Positions 1 through 11,290 of a stretch of 64,000 nucleotides of DNA are shown here, piece by piece. Both the position numbers and the translations under genes were made by a program. The notes under the pieces are model-generated. The model saw only the letters and a program-made list of their open reading frames with translations, ran no database searches and was not told the origin of the DNA. The stretch comes from Nephrocerus scutellatus (Eukaryota; Arthropoda; Insecta; Diptera; Pipunculidae), in assembly GCA_947095585.1 (NCBI GenBank), contig OX352762.1:8411969-8475968 (forward strand). Direction: 5' to 3'. Each line of letters opens with the position of its first letter. Within the stretch, counting starts at the first letter, position 1.

Positions 1-100
1 CAAATCTTTATAAGATTATTTAAATCTTCATTGTTAGTGACATTATGTTAAATAAATATCGTTATTATTATTATTATTTATTATCACCCTCCAAACTTAC

Positions 101-735
101 CCAAAGCACCAAGCCTATAGGCAATGGTTACAACAATAACTTCCGCAGTGTCCATAAAGTATTCAGGGCCGTGAATCGCAGGACTTGCAGACCCGGTAAA
201 GAAACCACCTCCATGGATGTACACCATTACAGGCAATTGTTCCTGCTGATTTTCTTTCTTTGATTAAGAGAATGTTAATGACAAAAAATTTAGCAAAACT
301 TCATAAAAAAAAAAAAAAAAAAAACCAACTTACCTGTATTGGTCGATAGACATTTAAGTATAAGCAATCCTCGATGCCATACAGCAGTGGAGTTGGCATC
401 AGGTAGTTCTTCTGTATACAATCCTGTTTTATTGTAGTTGCTTTTAATTCTCCTTGCCATAATGGAGTTGGTCTTGGATTCTAAAATGTTGCTGAAATTT
501 TTACACTGAATTTTTAACCAAATTAACCTTTTCTTACACTAAAACGAAGTTCACCAACTGGTGGCAAAGCATAGGGTATTCCCAAGAAAGCTTCAAACTT
601 ATCAGTTTGATAGCCAAGCATATCAGTTCCAGTAACCCAAACGTTATCGGAGATGTTTACTCGAGGTGAAGAGACGGATAATCCAACAAATAACAACAGC
701 AGAAGATAGAAAACTGAGCTCAAATGAAACGGCAT
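101..735 (-). CDS. Secreted type-B carboxylesterase, first three coding exons (gene continues off the left edge)
   Basis: Three exons join cleanly on the minus strand: 735-538, 480-334 and 245-101. All have GT-AG borders, and the third ends in phase 1. Together they encode about 163 N-terminal residues of an alpha/beta-hydrolase esterase. Visible features are a hydrophobic signal peptide (MPFHLSSVFYLLLLLFVGLS), the family block LGIPYALPPVGELRF, the type-B signature EDCLYLNVY, and the oxyanion-hole motif HGGGFF in exon 3. The catalytic Ser, Glu/Asp and His should lie in exons beyond position 1. Family members hydrolyse carboxylic esters (juvenile hormone, xenobiotics, pheromones); which substrate applies here cannot be told. 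The ATG context CAACAAAATG fits fly start sites. A splice acceptor at 757-756 (TTTTTTCAG) suggests an upstream non-coding exon. No frame damage is seen, so the gene looks functional as far as visible. Confidence 0.9.
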
Positions 736-861
736 TTTGTTGCCAAAATATTAATCTGAAAAAAGCAATAAATTATCATTAAATATCATAAATAATAAAT
801 AATTCCTAAAGAAGTTTAATTTCTAGCTACATACATAAGCTATAGCCAGTCAGAACTCTAT

Positions 862-1045
862 TATAAAGGTAGCACTGGACTACTAAGCGTAAGATTCGAA
901 GTTCGAATTCCAGAACGACGCGAAAAAGTCTTTTTACGCTGTCAACTCTCGCGAATATCTGACAGACAAACGTTCGAGAGTAAAAACTGGCCTGGAATGC
1001 ATCTCAAATCGCCTTTCGGATATGGCTTTAAAACCAAGGCCTCAT
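862..1045 (+). mobile_element. Divergent tRNA-derived SINE copy
   Basis: The B-box-like AAGTTCGAATTCC near 900 is followed by a body collinear with better SINE copies at 21583-21843, 41257-41424 and 56731-57005: a CGC...GTCAACTCTCGCGAATATCTGACA block, then CAAACGTTCGAGAG, then CCAAGGCCTC at the 3' side. It is strongly mutated. Boundaries are approximate and no target-site duplication was recognised. Confidence 0.6.
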
Positions 1046-1599
1046 CCATTTGTGTTGAAAAATATAACACGCACAACACAGATTGTCGTTAGAAGACTTG
1101 GCTTTGGACCAAGGTCTTATGTTGTTGAAAATTCCACCAGAACATCAATGGATTAAGCAAGGACTTAAGAAATCTCTCTTGACTCTTAGTCAGACCCCTT
1201 ATACTCTTTAAATCGCTGTGATTTGTCCTGAAAGAGTAATGTGTGCCTGGCTTGATAATTAGTATGTCAGTCAGGCAGTCACCAACGATTCTTAAAGAAT
1301 CTACAATCTGGATCACCTGGATATATAGATAAACGTTGTAACAAACTGATAGCACCCAACCCAGTAAATTAATTTGTGGGGCAAACAAAACGAATCAATG
1401 TACAGGGTATCCGTTAATGCGTCAAGGATAATTTGGGAAATGATTCTTGGGTATATTCTAAGAAAAACATTGTTCTACAGTAAGGGTCTTTCTTCGATGT
1501 TGACATCTTTTATAGGGGATTTAAGAAAAAGCTTACTTTGTTGCACCCTGACCCATGTTAACGGAAATTACTCTGTTTATACTAATAGTAGAAACTTCG

Positions 1600-2590
1600 C
1601 TTAGGACTTTATTTTTAGAAGAAATACTCACACTTCACAATATTTACGTATTCGGTCAACAGGAGCAGTTTCTTTAGGTGTAGTGAATGATATCATAGAC
1701 CGGAAAAACATCTACATGGCCCTAAGAAGCTGCTCGGCATATAAAACTCCCGGCCTAGATAGCATAAAGCCGATTATGCTACATAAGTCTAAGGAGCTCT
1801 CAACCTCATGGCTGATGAAGGTTTTTTAAAAGCTGTCCTTTATTCAGATATCTCAAGAAAAGTTCGGGTGGTTTTCATACCCAAGACAGGCAGGAAGAAA
1901 AGGTCATGAATCAGCGAAGGATTTTAGGCCTCTCTGTCTCTCATCATTCTTGCTTAAGGCGCTTTTTAGGCCACAACATCAGGCAGGTCCAGAGAAACGG
2001 CTCTCCATGGGGTAGTGCGAACGACCTAGATGTGGACGGTGTCTTCAACAATGTTCGCATGCAACCATTTAGTAAATTTAAAGTTAATTCACGATAATCT
2101 AAAATGTTACTGTTCACCACCAAATTTAAAACACAAGCTTCTGTCCTACCAGAGCTCAAAATGGCCATAGTCTCATTCTCACACACCCAAATATCTCGGT
2201 GGTATCTTGAATAGGAAGCACAGCACTGCTGGACGGCTAACACAGAATTCAAGACGAACAAAGTATATGTGGCCCTATGCCAGCAGTACGACCAATTCTT
2301 AGCTGTGTAAGCTCAGCAGACCACAGCGGTCAGCAGCAGATGACATCACAGTAGCTTTACGGGCATGTCCAACTGAGGCCTTTAACGCCAAATAACACCT
2401 ATTGGCTCTTGACACGTTTATCACATTATGTTGCGACGTGCGGTGCAGTACGACTCAGGGAATCTGAGTGGTTTGCTACTAGACCATACGGGCACTGTAA
2501 TATACTGCAGGCAGTAGTTGAAGGTATGATGCCATCCCCTTATGACTACTGCACATCACTTCTGACACTTGTAATCTATACACACGCAGT
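1600..2590 (+). pseudogene. LOA/R1-type LINE fragment (RT start and C-terminal part, decayed)
   Basis: In shifting plus-strand frames one reads YKTPGLDSIKPIMLHKSKEL near 1738-1800, the stretch before the reverse-transcriptase palm in LOA/R1-type LINEs. After several frame breaks comes LRESEWFATRPYGHCNIL (about 2450-2505), from the region between RT and RNase H. The catalytic RT core is missing between them. The minus-strand LOA relic at 44180-46110 contains the same block (GIQPIMLQKSLELSTSWLVK), confirming the family. Many stops and frameshifts make this a dead remnant. The element ends just before the T-run and the inverted-repeat arm at about 2592. Confidence 0.7.
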
Positions 2591-2909
2591 TTTTTTTTTA
2601 TTATTAAATTCTCTCTATTTACTTCGTGTGCCCGTGGCTGGCTGGCTGGTCAGGTGTATCTCAGATGGACAATACTTTTTGTAATAATTTGCAAGTGTTC
2701 GATCCCCAGGTCGGGGGCACTCATACAAATTTTATGAATAAAGTATCCGATTTTCTTAAAATTTTACAGAAAGGTTTGACCATCGGAGAAACATGTGTTT
2801 GAAATATGATGCAAATCGGGCTAATTTTTAAAAAATTTATATGGGCACCTCTCGGCCCTCAGGGCCCGCTCACTCCAAAAAATTTCACAAAAAGTTTTGT
2901 CCATATGTA

Positions 2910-4089
2910 CCGGGTGACTGACACGAAGTGTTACCAACTTCAAAGTGTCATTGCTGTCAAACCAGTGATGACAGAGCACTCACTAATGACAGTTCATTCC
3001 ATTGTTTATAAGCATACAAGCATTTTAGTGGGAAATATTCAGAAAAAAAGTTATCCGCAATGGAATTCAAGCGTAATTGTATTTGGCTAGAAAACCACAG
3101 CCGCAGATAGTTAACCAGTTAAAACATCTGCATGTGAATAAAATGTTTGTGTATCGCACCATAAATCGCTATAACGATACTGACAGCATTGCAAAACGGT
3201 GAACCGAAACGCACTGTAACATCGCCGGATATCATTCGGAAGGTGAAGGCCAAATTGGCTCGGAATTCGCGCCGTAGCGGCAGAAAAATGTCTCGTGAGG
3301 CGAACATTTCGGTCGAACGGATGCAGCACATATTGAAAGATAATCTTGGACTAAAGGCCTTAAAATTCCAAAAAACCAAAGGTCTCACCGATGCTCAAAA
3401 AAAAATTAGAGTGGAAAGAGCAAAGGAGTTGTTACGCTTGCACGAAAGTGGCGATTTGCCGAATTTGGTTTTCTATGATGAGTCACCGTTCGTTATTGAG
3501 CAATATGTGAACAAGCAAAACGAACCGGGTGATGGTTTGGGCCACTGAACGGCCGAAAGCCGTTCACTGCTCGTTTTTTTGGACCGTGGCATCAAGATAA
3601 ATGCTCAAATTTATCGGGATCATGTGTTGGAGGGAGCGTTGAAGCCTTGGGCACAAAAATATTTTGGCCGCAGAGCCTGGACATTTCAACAGGACTCGGC
3701 GCCGAGTCATAAAGCGCGCGTCAATCAAGATTGGCTGAGAAACAACGTTCCGCGGTTCATTCCCACTGCCCAATGGCCACCTAATTCAACGGATGCAAAT
3801 CCGCTAGATTTCTCGGTTTGGGGTATTTTGAAGAGCAAGGTTGGGACAAAAAAAAACCAAAGTGTCGATTATCTCAAGCAAGCGCTTCGCCGTGAATCGG
3901 CCAAAATACCGCAGAGCCACTGTCGTACTGCATGCAATAGCTTTGTCGGCCGTTTGAAGGCCATAATCGCGGTTAAGGGTGGCCAAATCGAAAACTGCTA
4001 ATGCTTTTTACTTTGATTCAATAAAATTCATCAAAAAATAAAAATTCTGTGGCGTTTTGTTTTGGTTATACTTCGTGTCAGTTACCCTG
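2910..4089 (+). mobile_element. mariner/Tc1-type DNA transposon, about 1.18 kb, with TA target duplication
   Basis: The ends form imperfect terminal inverted repeats of about 27 bp. The left begins CCGGGTGACTGACACGAAGT and the right, read inward, CAGGGTAACTGACACGAAGT. Both are flanked by TA (2908-2909 and 4090-4091), the hallmark target of this superfamily. The flanks belong to a single older fold-back repeat, so the element is a secondary insertion. The transposase inside is inactivated. Confidence 0.88.
3070..4001 (+). pseudogene. mariner/Tc1 transposase (DD37D spacing), frameshifted
   Basis: The cut-and-paste transposase reads in pieces. An N-terminal helix-turn-helix part (QIVNQLKHLHVNKMFVYRTI, from about 3100) ends in a frameshift near 3210. 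The second part (3189-3548) carries KLARNSRRSGRKMSREANIS and the first catalytic Asp in NLVFYDESPF. After at least two frameshifts near 3540-3580, the third part (3579-4001) has the second Asp in FQQDSAPSHK and the third in NPLDFSVWGILKSKV. The second and third Asp are separated by 37 residues, the DD37D pattern typical of the maT lineage; this assignment is an inference from spacing. All three Asp codons survive, but the broken frame means no active enzyme. The stop at 3999-4001 is followed directly by the right terminal repeat. Confidence 0.88.
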
Positions 4090-4300
4090 TATATAAAATT
4101 TGGTAAATTGGCCCAGGGGCCTGAGAGCCCCAAAACTTTAATAGAAAGTGTTGTCACCGGTGATATACATTTGTGTAAAATTTCAATTTAATCGGGCTCT
4201 TGGAAGTGGGTTATAAAATGATCGCAAGATCTGACCAGCCAGCCAGCCAGTCCGCCAGCCACGGGCACACGAAGTTAAAAAAAAAATTTAGAGAATTTAA

Positions 4301-5012
4301 AAAATCTATCATAATGTATAGCATAATAAAATTCTCCTAAGCTAGTACGAAAATAAAACAAAAACTGTGTGTTTCAAAACTGACGCAATTATTTTTTCTT
4401 AAACGGTAATTAAAATTAATTAATGTAAACTTAACCACCAATCGAATTGAAAAAAAAAACCTAAAGTTGTAGAATAAATATGTTTAAATATAAATATCAT
4501 TTTTTAATTATATTAACAACAAAGTGCACGCACGATTTTCACTTACCCCTTTTATTAAAATATATTTGAAAAACACTATATGTTCTAAATAATAAATAAG
4601 AAACAATTTTCAAACTATACACAAAACGAGATTTGCCTTCAACTGCTGGGTGTGCGCGGCCAACTGATATTCGGCTCCATTAAAGAGCGTGGTTTTATAC
4701 ACTTTTGCCTTTTCAATTCGCTACACTACCACAAGGAAGAAGAAATGTCGTGTACCATATTAACGACTTTTTGCCGAACACGCTTTCTATTTGCTCTTGA
4801 GGCAGTTAAGCAAACTCATAAACAGAGTTTAGAATTTATTTGTGATAAGAAAGATAATAAATGTGCTTTTTTTTATAATTAGCAACACTCACTCATACGA
4901 GTACCTGCGCTACCAGGTGTTGTCTGGCACGTCCTGTAATCTTATTCTGAAGCAGTGTTATTGATACGATATTGTTAGTAATTCCAAAAAAAAAAACCAA
5001 AATTTCATATTT
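4301..5012. other. AT-rich stretch with no recognised gene
   Basis: The sequence has A- and T-runs and only short open frames. A 76-codon frame at 4652-4882 has no recognisable motif. Confidence 0.5.
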
Positions 5013-5064
5013 TGGAGGCTGTTACCAACCATATAACGAGATATGTGGTTGGTAACACCCTCCA
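5013..5064. repeat. Near-perfect 52-nt hairpin
   Basis: The arms TGGAGGCTGTTACCAACC and its near reverse complement GGTTGGTAACACCCTCCA flank a short centre (ATATAACGAGATATGTG). Only about one mismatch and a 2-nt bulge are seen. It could be a tiny fold-back element or an RNA hairpin; it is shorter than a typical pre-miRNA. Confidence 0.6.
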
Positions 5065-5280
5065 TTTAATTTAATTCTCTTACCAATGTGTAGATAACAG
5101 CGGTACCATTATGTAAAGAAAAATTTGCGCTGTAAGACGTCTCAAGTCTATAGGTCAAAAGTCGAATAGTTATGAAAAAGTGAAACAAGTAAACCTCACA
5201 ATATATCACATTCCTCACGTTTGTATACGGTTTCAGTTTATTTTCTCAGAATTCTCCCTTATTCATTGAAAAAGCAATAC

Positions 5281-5420
5281 ATTTAAAAAAAAATATTGTA
5301 TTGGAGCGGGGGGCTCTGGGGGCCAGATCAGTTTTTTTACAAAAAGTGTTGTCAATCGGAGACACATTGTACACATTGTACAAGATATACGTCCACGTTC
5401 AATGTGGTAAGGTATCCCTT
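5281..5420. repeat. Fragment of the dispersed CTCCGATGGACAA-type repeat family
   Basis: An A-run is followed by a G-rich block (GAGCGGGGGGCTCTGGGGGCC), then TTTTTTTACAAAAAGTGTTGTCAATCGGAGACACA. This is the inverse of units at 37605-38480 (ACACGTGTGTATCTCCGATGGACAACACTTTTTGT). From 5421 to about 5790 nothing is recognised. Confidence 0.55.
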
Positions 5421-5799
5421 TCAATTTGGATAAAATCTTCCGAATACCCAGATAATCCTTTAAGTTACCATGTCCAGGATCCCACGCCACATTATGACCC
5501 TCACGAGCCATACCGCCCCCTCTTATATGGTGACCTGTCATTCCCCAATTTTGCCGCTAATACTAAAACAACATTTTCCGCTTTTCCCACTACGTAATAA
5601 ATCTACTCACATTCTCCTCAAAACTCAAGTAGAGTTTTAGTAGAATCGAACACCGTCAAGCGCCACCGCATTCTCTTTGAAGCATTAAAACATATTCGGC
5701 CCGTTAACCTAACGTCGCATGTCTAACCCAAAGCCCCTAGATCGCGTATATCTGATTTTACCAACCTATCACTAGAAGGAAGATACACGCGATGCCGGA

Positions 5800-6430
5800 C
5801 AAGCAGGTTTCCGCACTAGAAGACCACATAAATACCCTGCGGATCATTATTGAACAGTGCGTTGAATTCCGGTCACCGATCGATCGATTTTGAGAAGCAA
5901 CCTATGGTGGCTCTAAATGTCATGTGCTGCATATAGAGGAAAGCTGTCAGAGGAGTTCGAGATCCTAAGTGGGGTACGACAAGGTTGCATTCTATTGCCG
6001 ATACTTTTTTTTGTTGGCGCATCTTTATCTGCTGGAAACGGGGCAATTCGTTGGACTCTTGCATCTCAACTCAAACATCTGGACTACGCTGACGACGTTT
6101 GTTTACTCTCACACAGAATTATGGAACTGCACCAAATGACAACAAATTTGGAAAGGGAGGCAAATGCTGTGGGTTTGAAGATCAATACTGCCAAAACCAA
6201 AATCATCAATCTCGGCACTAACTCAGTAACGCAAGTTAACATTGCTGGACTACCGGTAGAGAGAGTAGAGTAATTCCAATATCTTGGGAGTATTGTCTCG
6301 ACCAAAGGTGGAACCGAACAGGACATTGTCAACCGAATCGACAAAGATAAATCAGTGTTTGGAATGATGTCCATGATATGGCGAAGCAATGCGATCACCT
6401 TAAACACCCAGCTGCGACTGTTTGTTCAAA
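5800..6430 (+). pseudogene. RTE-like LINE reverse-transcriptase fragment (family B), internally deleted
   Basis: The frame reads QVSALEDHINTLRIIIEQCV (about 5800-5865), then after a deletion that removes the palm motif-A Asp, CHVLHIE/GKLSEEFEILSGVRQGCIL (about 5917-6000). It continues to RWTLASQLKHLDYADDVCLL, which keeps the YADD catalytic motif, and a thumb region ending near GTEQDIVNRIDK...MMSMIWRSNAI. Frame breaks occur near 5890, in the PILFF segment (about 6008) and after 6270. Homology stops abruptly near 6425. The same family occurs at 53060-54060 and 55742-57370 on the minus strand. The clade assignment to RTE is tentative. Confidence 0.75.
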
Positions 6431-7320
6431 TGTTAAATCTGAGTGAATCGCGCAGCAAGTCACACATCTAGGCACGGGGAAAGTAGTTTATTTGGATAGT
6501 CTCCATGACCTCATCCAAATGCGCCCATAAAAAACGGGTGCTAGTCCCACGCAATAAGGTATTATACGTAGCCTACTTAATAGCTGAAGTATGATTGGAC
6601 CTATAATGCATCAATCAACGAGAAGAAAAGGGTTTCCAAAACAACCGATACAAGAAACTGGCACTACTTACCTCCCTCACTATAAAATAGTTTAAATAAC
6701 TCATCCCCCTATTCCCCTCATACACTGATTCTGATTTAGATGTTATCTCTAAGCCCAGCTCCTCTCGGACTCATCGACTTACTTAGTGAAGAAAGTCACT
6801 GAAAACCGTGATGTAACTTCCTCCTCCATACGCTTAATACGTACATCGACATGTAACTCAGTAACTCAGGTTGAATTGCAACCCCCTTGCGGCAAACCCT
6901 TCTCTTGCTTATTTGTCAAAGGACAACAAACGTCTTACTGATCCCTGATGCAATAAAAGCTGATTCTCCCTAACATAACCTCTAACTCTCTCCTCAAATC
7001 CTCACGAAGGATTTTCGTAAACATATTCACTATGTCTACCTTTAAAAACTAATACCCCTCCACGCAACGCACCCCATCAAATATATCGGGTAAATCACTT
7101 ATCCTACACAAATTTTAGGGAAGCTTTAACCTAAAGACTTTAAAACAACAATTGAAAATCGTCTGCACAACCGGACTAAACCAGTGCACGGTACTAACTA
7201 TAGGTCTACAAGGAGCCACTGGCTTATGCAGAACCCTCCAGAATGACATCCGCTACCTCATCAGCTCACTCCTTTTTTGGACAGCTCACAACAGAGACGC
7301 ACTTTTAAAAAACTTCCAGT
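6431..7320. other. Unassigned, probably old transposon sequence
   Basis: No continuous frame or recognised motif is seen on either strand. It borders the RT fragment on the left and the gag-like relic on the right, so it may be further LINE debris. Confidence 0.35.
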
Positions 7321-7329
7321 GTCATCTTG

Positions 7330-8450
7330 TCCTTCATGTTCTTTCTTCTCATGAATTTCAAACATGAGCTCCTCGGTTGGTAATTCAGCATGCACACCCT
7401 GAATTGCGATCATCCGCCGGGGGACTGGTGTGTTTACCACATTCAGTCCAACTCCTAAGAACTTCTCGTTCTTTCTAATTTTTGCTCGTTCTGCTACGCC
7501 CTACGTTACGCTATACTATAACTAAGCCCCCGTCTTTCAGCGGTTTTACTTCATGGATGCTAACTCCAAGAGTAAGACCCACTTCAGTCATCACCTTTCT
7601 GATGACATCCTTGCCAGTGGCATCTTTATTCTTACTGCGGACAACAACAGACCAGATTTCAACTGGTTTAGGAACTATCCGGCAACTCTGGCTGGGGCTG
7701 CCATTTGTGGTGCCGGAATGGTAGCGGCTTGCGTCTTTGTGAGACCACGAAGAGCTCCCTCCATTTTCCTTGTCATGTTTCCCATGGTTTTTTTCATGGA
7801 TTTCAACATCATTTGGTTGCCGTCATTTATGGTCTTCTTCATAATTCTTATGGATGCGTCTTCCCTTTTTTTGGAGGCTATTAATTCTCCATGAAGGCGA
7901 AAATTGTCGGCTAACATGCCAGTGACTAAATCGTCATACTTCGAATATAACTCGTAAACATCCCCATGTTTTTTTATGGACTGCTTTTTCGTTATCTTCA
8001 CATACTTCTTGCGCTTCGATTTGTCTATCCTTCATGTTTGTGTAAAAATTATTGGCTTCTTCTATCGGATTTAAAGCAACCTTCGCAGGAGGAATGTTCG
8101 TTAAATTGTCAGCAGGCTTATCTTCAGAAGCCTTTGCTTAGTCGTTTTTAGGATTCACATACATCAGGAGATTTCGTCGGCGCAATCATTATTCAGATCA
8201 TTATTAATCGTCTCACTTACCCCAGATTTTGCACCGTTTTTAACTTCCTGGGGAGTTCATCTGGACTTCTCTCAAGCGAAACAAGCGAAAGTTTGACTCC
8301 GAATTTGTCCTCGATTTCTTGCCCTTTTGCGGCTTTATATCGTTGGCGTTGGCACGACCACTCATTAGCACTAATGTCACTTAATCATGACGGATATTCA
8401 AAAGCCGACGAAAATTCAAAGGAGACGGGTTTTCTGATGCCGACGGAGTT
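7330..8450 (-). pseudogene. R1/LOA-type LINE ORF1 (gag-like) relic
   Basis: Reading leftward from about 8150, the minus strand gives a charged, probably coiled-coil stretch (ANNFYTNMKDRQIEAQEV, then after a frameshift HGDVYELYSKYDDLVTGML... MKKTMGNMTRKMEG). Next come A/P-rich residues and then KPVEIWSVVVRSKNKDATGK and VGLTLGVSIHEVKPLKDGG, which resemble the middle gag block of R1-like elements. Stops follow at about 7515, after which PRRMIAIQGVHAELPTEEL is readable. ORF1 proteins of such LINEs bind RNA and coat the retrotransposition particle. Frameshifts and stops make this copy dead. No RT is recognised next to it. Confidence 0.65.
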
Positions 8451-9070
8451 TTGAAAATTCGTTGTTTTTCACCCTAGAATTTATACCTGCACGGTCTGCA
8501 CACAACAGACCGGCCAACAGGTATCACTTACGATGCAGTTCACGCACCTACACAAAAACACACACACACGGTTATTAAGGCCGTACCCGGTTGTTAAAAC
8601 ACGCTTGTGCGCTTCAAGGTAATAAACACTATTTTGCAGCTGCAAGCCTGCCAAATGTAATTACTCTTCATTGTTTTTCACAATAAACCTTTCAATTCCT
8701 CATTAAGCTTCTTAATTTCGGGATCACCACAAGAGCCCTTCCATAATTCATTTAGCCGCCGACGAAAAAAACATAAAGTGATTTTCCCGCCGCTACCACC
8801 CGCTAACTCCCTTATCTTAACAAGACAGTCACCTAATTCGTCCCAAAAATTTCAGTATCAAAGCAACCTATTCAGTCACTTCCAACTCAGTCAGGTTCCT
8901 AAGCCCGTTGGACAGATGCTTAAAGACAACTCCGGATATGACCGAAACAATACGTCGTGGATCTATGGAGTTCCTTAAGGATTTCCACAAATATGTGCAC
9001 TCTATAAATTCCCCAGAGGGCCACGAGGCCACAAAAACTCCCCGAAAACCCGTTAAAATTGTGTTAGAAA
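8451..9070. other. No recognised feature
   Basis: It contains a short CA-rich stretch near 8550 and short open frames without motifs. It may include the 3' end of the CR1-like LINE to its right. Confidence 0.4.
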
Positions 9071-9079
9071 ATATAACAA

Positions 9080-10104
9080 TATATATAACGCCCCGCTAAA
9101 ATTAAAAACTCCAAAAAGCCGTCTGGTCTTCACCTTGACGTCTTTTTTGAAGGCCTGTAAATTAAACGTTTCGGGAAACACGGAGTCTACTAATTGATTC
9201 TACATCGATGTCACTCTAGGATAAAAGGAAGCTTTGAAATGTTGGCTTCTACATGAAAGGCAAATCTATGTTGATTAGAAGTGAAACGAGTGTTTACGTT
9301 GCCGACAAAAGGACCTGAAGCTAGAGAACGTGTTTCTGAAGAGCATCTACCGTAGTAAAATTTTTAGAACACAGTTAAAGCTCCTACATTTCGTTTATGC
9401 TCCAAAGAATCAAGAGATAAAGTAATGGTTAGTTACATAGACATTTCTATTCTGAATTCTATCAAGATAATGGAAATGCGATTTTGGAGCCACACACCAT
9501 ACATACGAATTAAATTCTAAAATTGGCCTATAATCTTAATACTTCAGAGGGGGTGGTAGAAGGTAGAATGTTTTAAAAAAAAACTTAGGCATTGACTCGC
9601 TCTTTTTGAAATTTCATTTCAACCTAACATTATAAGTGAATCATCAGTAATTAGGGGCACCATTAATTACTGGTGGCACGTAATGCTGAACTGTCTTCTG
9701 AGAAAAAAGACATGCCTGGAAATTTTTCGGGCCAAGTTCTACCCTTTTAGATCTGCCCCAATCAAGAATGACTTGAATGTCTGACAGAATCTCGCGAACC
9801 AATCAAGCGAGAATTGCATTATTTTTGACTGGCAAACCCAATGGAATCCTATAGCGTTGTATCATCAGCAAATGAATGGATATCACAGGTTGTAAGAGAT
9901 AATAGGTCAATAATATATATTAAGAAAAGCGTAGGCAAGAAGGATGACCCTTGTGGCACGCCAGCATTGATCCCATGCGAAGATGAAGAAATACCAATCA
10001 ATACAACTTTTATTTCGCGCATCCGCATATGCATGAGGGTATACCGATAACGAAATCTTAAGTTGGAACAGCAACACGTTCAGAGGCACAAGGTTTAGCA
10101 GCAA
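9080..10104 (-). pseudogene. CR1/Jockey-type LINE fragment (RT palm to C-terminus)
   Basis: On the minus strand from about 10010 leftward the RT reads GINAGVPQGSSFLPTLFLIY, then IIDLLSLTTCDIHSFADDTTL with the catalytic FADD. After frame breaks comes thumb sequence ending ILEFNSYVWC.APKSHFHYLDRIQNR (about 9540-9480), then a C-terminal segment around PTFQSF...WNQLVDSVFPETF near 9240-9160. The plus-strand LINE at 32120-32660 carries the same RPQLEYN...APKSTLHLLDRIQNR block, so the two are related. Multiple stops show it is inactive. Confidence 0.72.
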
Positions 10105-10775
10105 GAATTTCGAAATTTACCTACATTTGTTGTTCTAATTGTAACATGGCATAAGATACTGTTCAAAATGAATACATATGCTGTAAGAAAAACTCTTAAA
10201 TATTCATTCTGCTATCCAACAATAACAGTATAAGAAATTGTTCTTAGAGAATTTAAGAACCGTTGTTGGTTTTGGGCAGTATGTTAGTAGATGCTACTGA
10301 GCTTGATAAGGAAATTGTCTTTCCAACGGAATTTGCATTCGAAATAAAAAAATACAAAATTTTCATATAAAGGGCAATTTCATTCAGCACCCCCAGCAAA
10401 GATTTACTTTGCAGTCCTTGATACTGCTATTAACTCCGCCAATGATAGCTTTGAGCTTTGACATTCACAGCCTACAAAAAGTAACAACACAGGATTAATA
10501 AGTCATGACTGCTCTAAAGACATCGAAGCAGTAGATTTATGTCAAGACGCATTGAACCGACTTCGACGCCGAAAGATTGATGACGATTGCGTTGCTGCGC
10601 TTCGCCAGACCCTCTCCATAGAGCCGGTGTTCTTACCCTCTATATTACTGTGCCCCGGCCCTGGATCCATACTATGGTGATGTCCAGGAATTGGTTGATC
10701 GAGGCCAATTCATCTTGGGACTGTTGTACGAGTTTTGAGTTTATTGTGGTTTATTTATTTATTTTTGTTTATTTA
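10105..10775. other. Mostly unassigned; possible antisense RNase H scrap at 10590-10730
   Basis: On the minus strand near 10700-10640 one reads LASINQFLDI followed by TIVWI and a G-rich turn, reminiscent of the LINE RNase H segment 'LVWVPGH'. The match is short and frame-broken. The rest shows no feature. Confidence 0.35.
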
Positions 10776-10779
10776 TTGA

Positions 10780-11290
10780 AGAAGGCAAGGGCTGCCTTTA
10801 TATGGCACTTAAAAATGTATTTTATTCACGCGATCTGCCGATGGGAGATGAAGATCCTTTGTTACCAGGCATTCGTAAGACCACTTTTAACGTATGCGTG
10901 TCCAATATGGTGGAGCATCAGTCCCTCATATATGAAAAAATCCGCGTCTTTGAGAGGAAATGCCTAAGAACGTGTATGAGTGTATATAGGAGCGAAAATA
11001 CTAATTATAGACATTCATGTGTCGAATAAGAAAATTCTGGACGCATCCGGAGTGTCAAGAATTGATTATGTCATTCTTGATTTAACTAGGAACCATTTCG
11101 CTCGGTAAGCCTCTATAGCGAATGAATTCATTTAGGGAGAATCCTAAGAACTTCGAGAGAGCACTTAAGAGCAGATTTATATCACCTGAGGCATTCTTGC
11201 ATCTGGATGCAATGGGCTATTTGTCGGACTCGTGCAACGAGTACTTGATGTACCATGTTGCTAGAAAAATAAATGATTTAAAAAAAAGTG
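10780..11290 (+). pseudogene. I/Jockey-type LINE, C-terminal end
   Basis: The frames give LKMYFIHAICRWEMKILCYQ and then AFVRPLLTYACPIWW (10797-10910). After a shift comes IRVFERKCLRTCMSVYRSEN (about 10940-11000), the post-RT thumb block of I/Jockey-type LINEs. From 11122 NSFRENPKNFERALKSRFIS onward stays open. The reading frame continues into the 113-bp array at 11288 and stops at 11437-11439, inside its second unit. No 3' poly(A) is seen; the tandem array takes its place. Confidence 0.7.

Larger units (their letters stand above)
2592..4300. repeat. Fold-back (inverted-repeat) element interrupted by a mariner
   Basis: The left arm (about 2592-2655) reads T-run, ATTAAATTCTCT, then ACTTCGTGTGCCCGTGGC and a CTGG tetranucleotide run. 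The right arm (about 4228-4300) is its reverse complement: CCAG run, GCCACGGGCACACGAAGT, A-run, AGAGAATTTA. Inside are degenerate units of the dispersed CTCCGATGGACAA-type family also found at 37605-38480, 5281-5420 and 62885-62990. The mariner at 2910-4089 sits within, so the element was about 0.5 kb before that insertion. It has no coding capacity of its own and is probably non-autonomous. Confidence 0.7.

Noticed and set aside
2690..2720. GTTCGATCCCC B-box-like word
   Set aside because: No A box or cloverleaf nearby; it lies inside the fold-back repeat.
5301..5597. 98-codon plus-strand frame with a Pro/Tyr-rich end
   Set aside because: The first part is a dispersed non-coding repeat; the remainder shows no recognisable domain.
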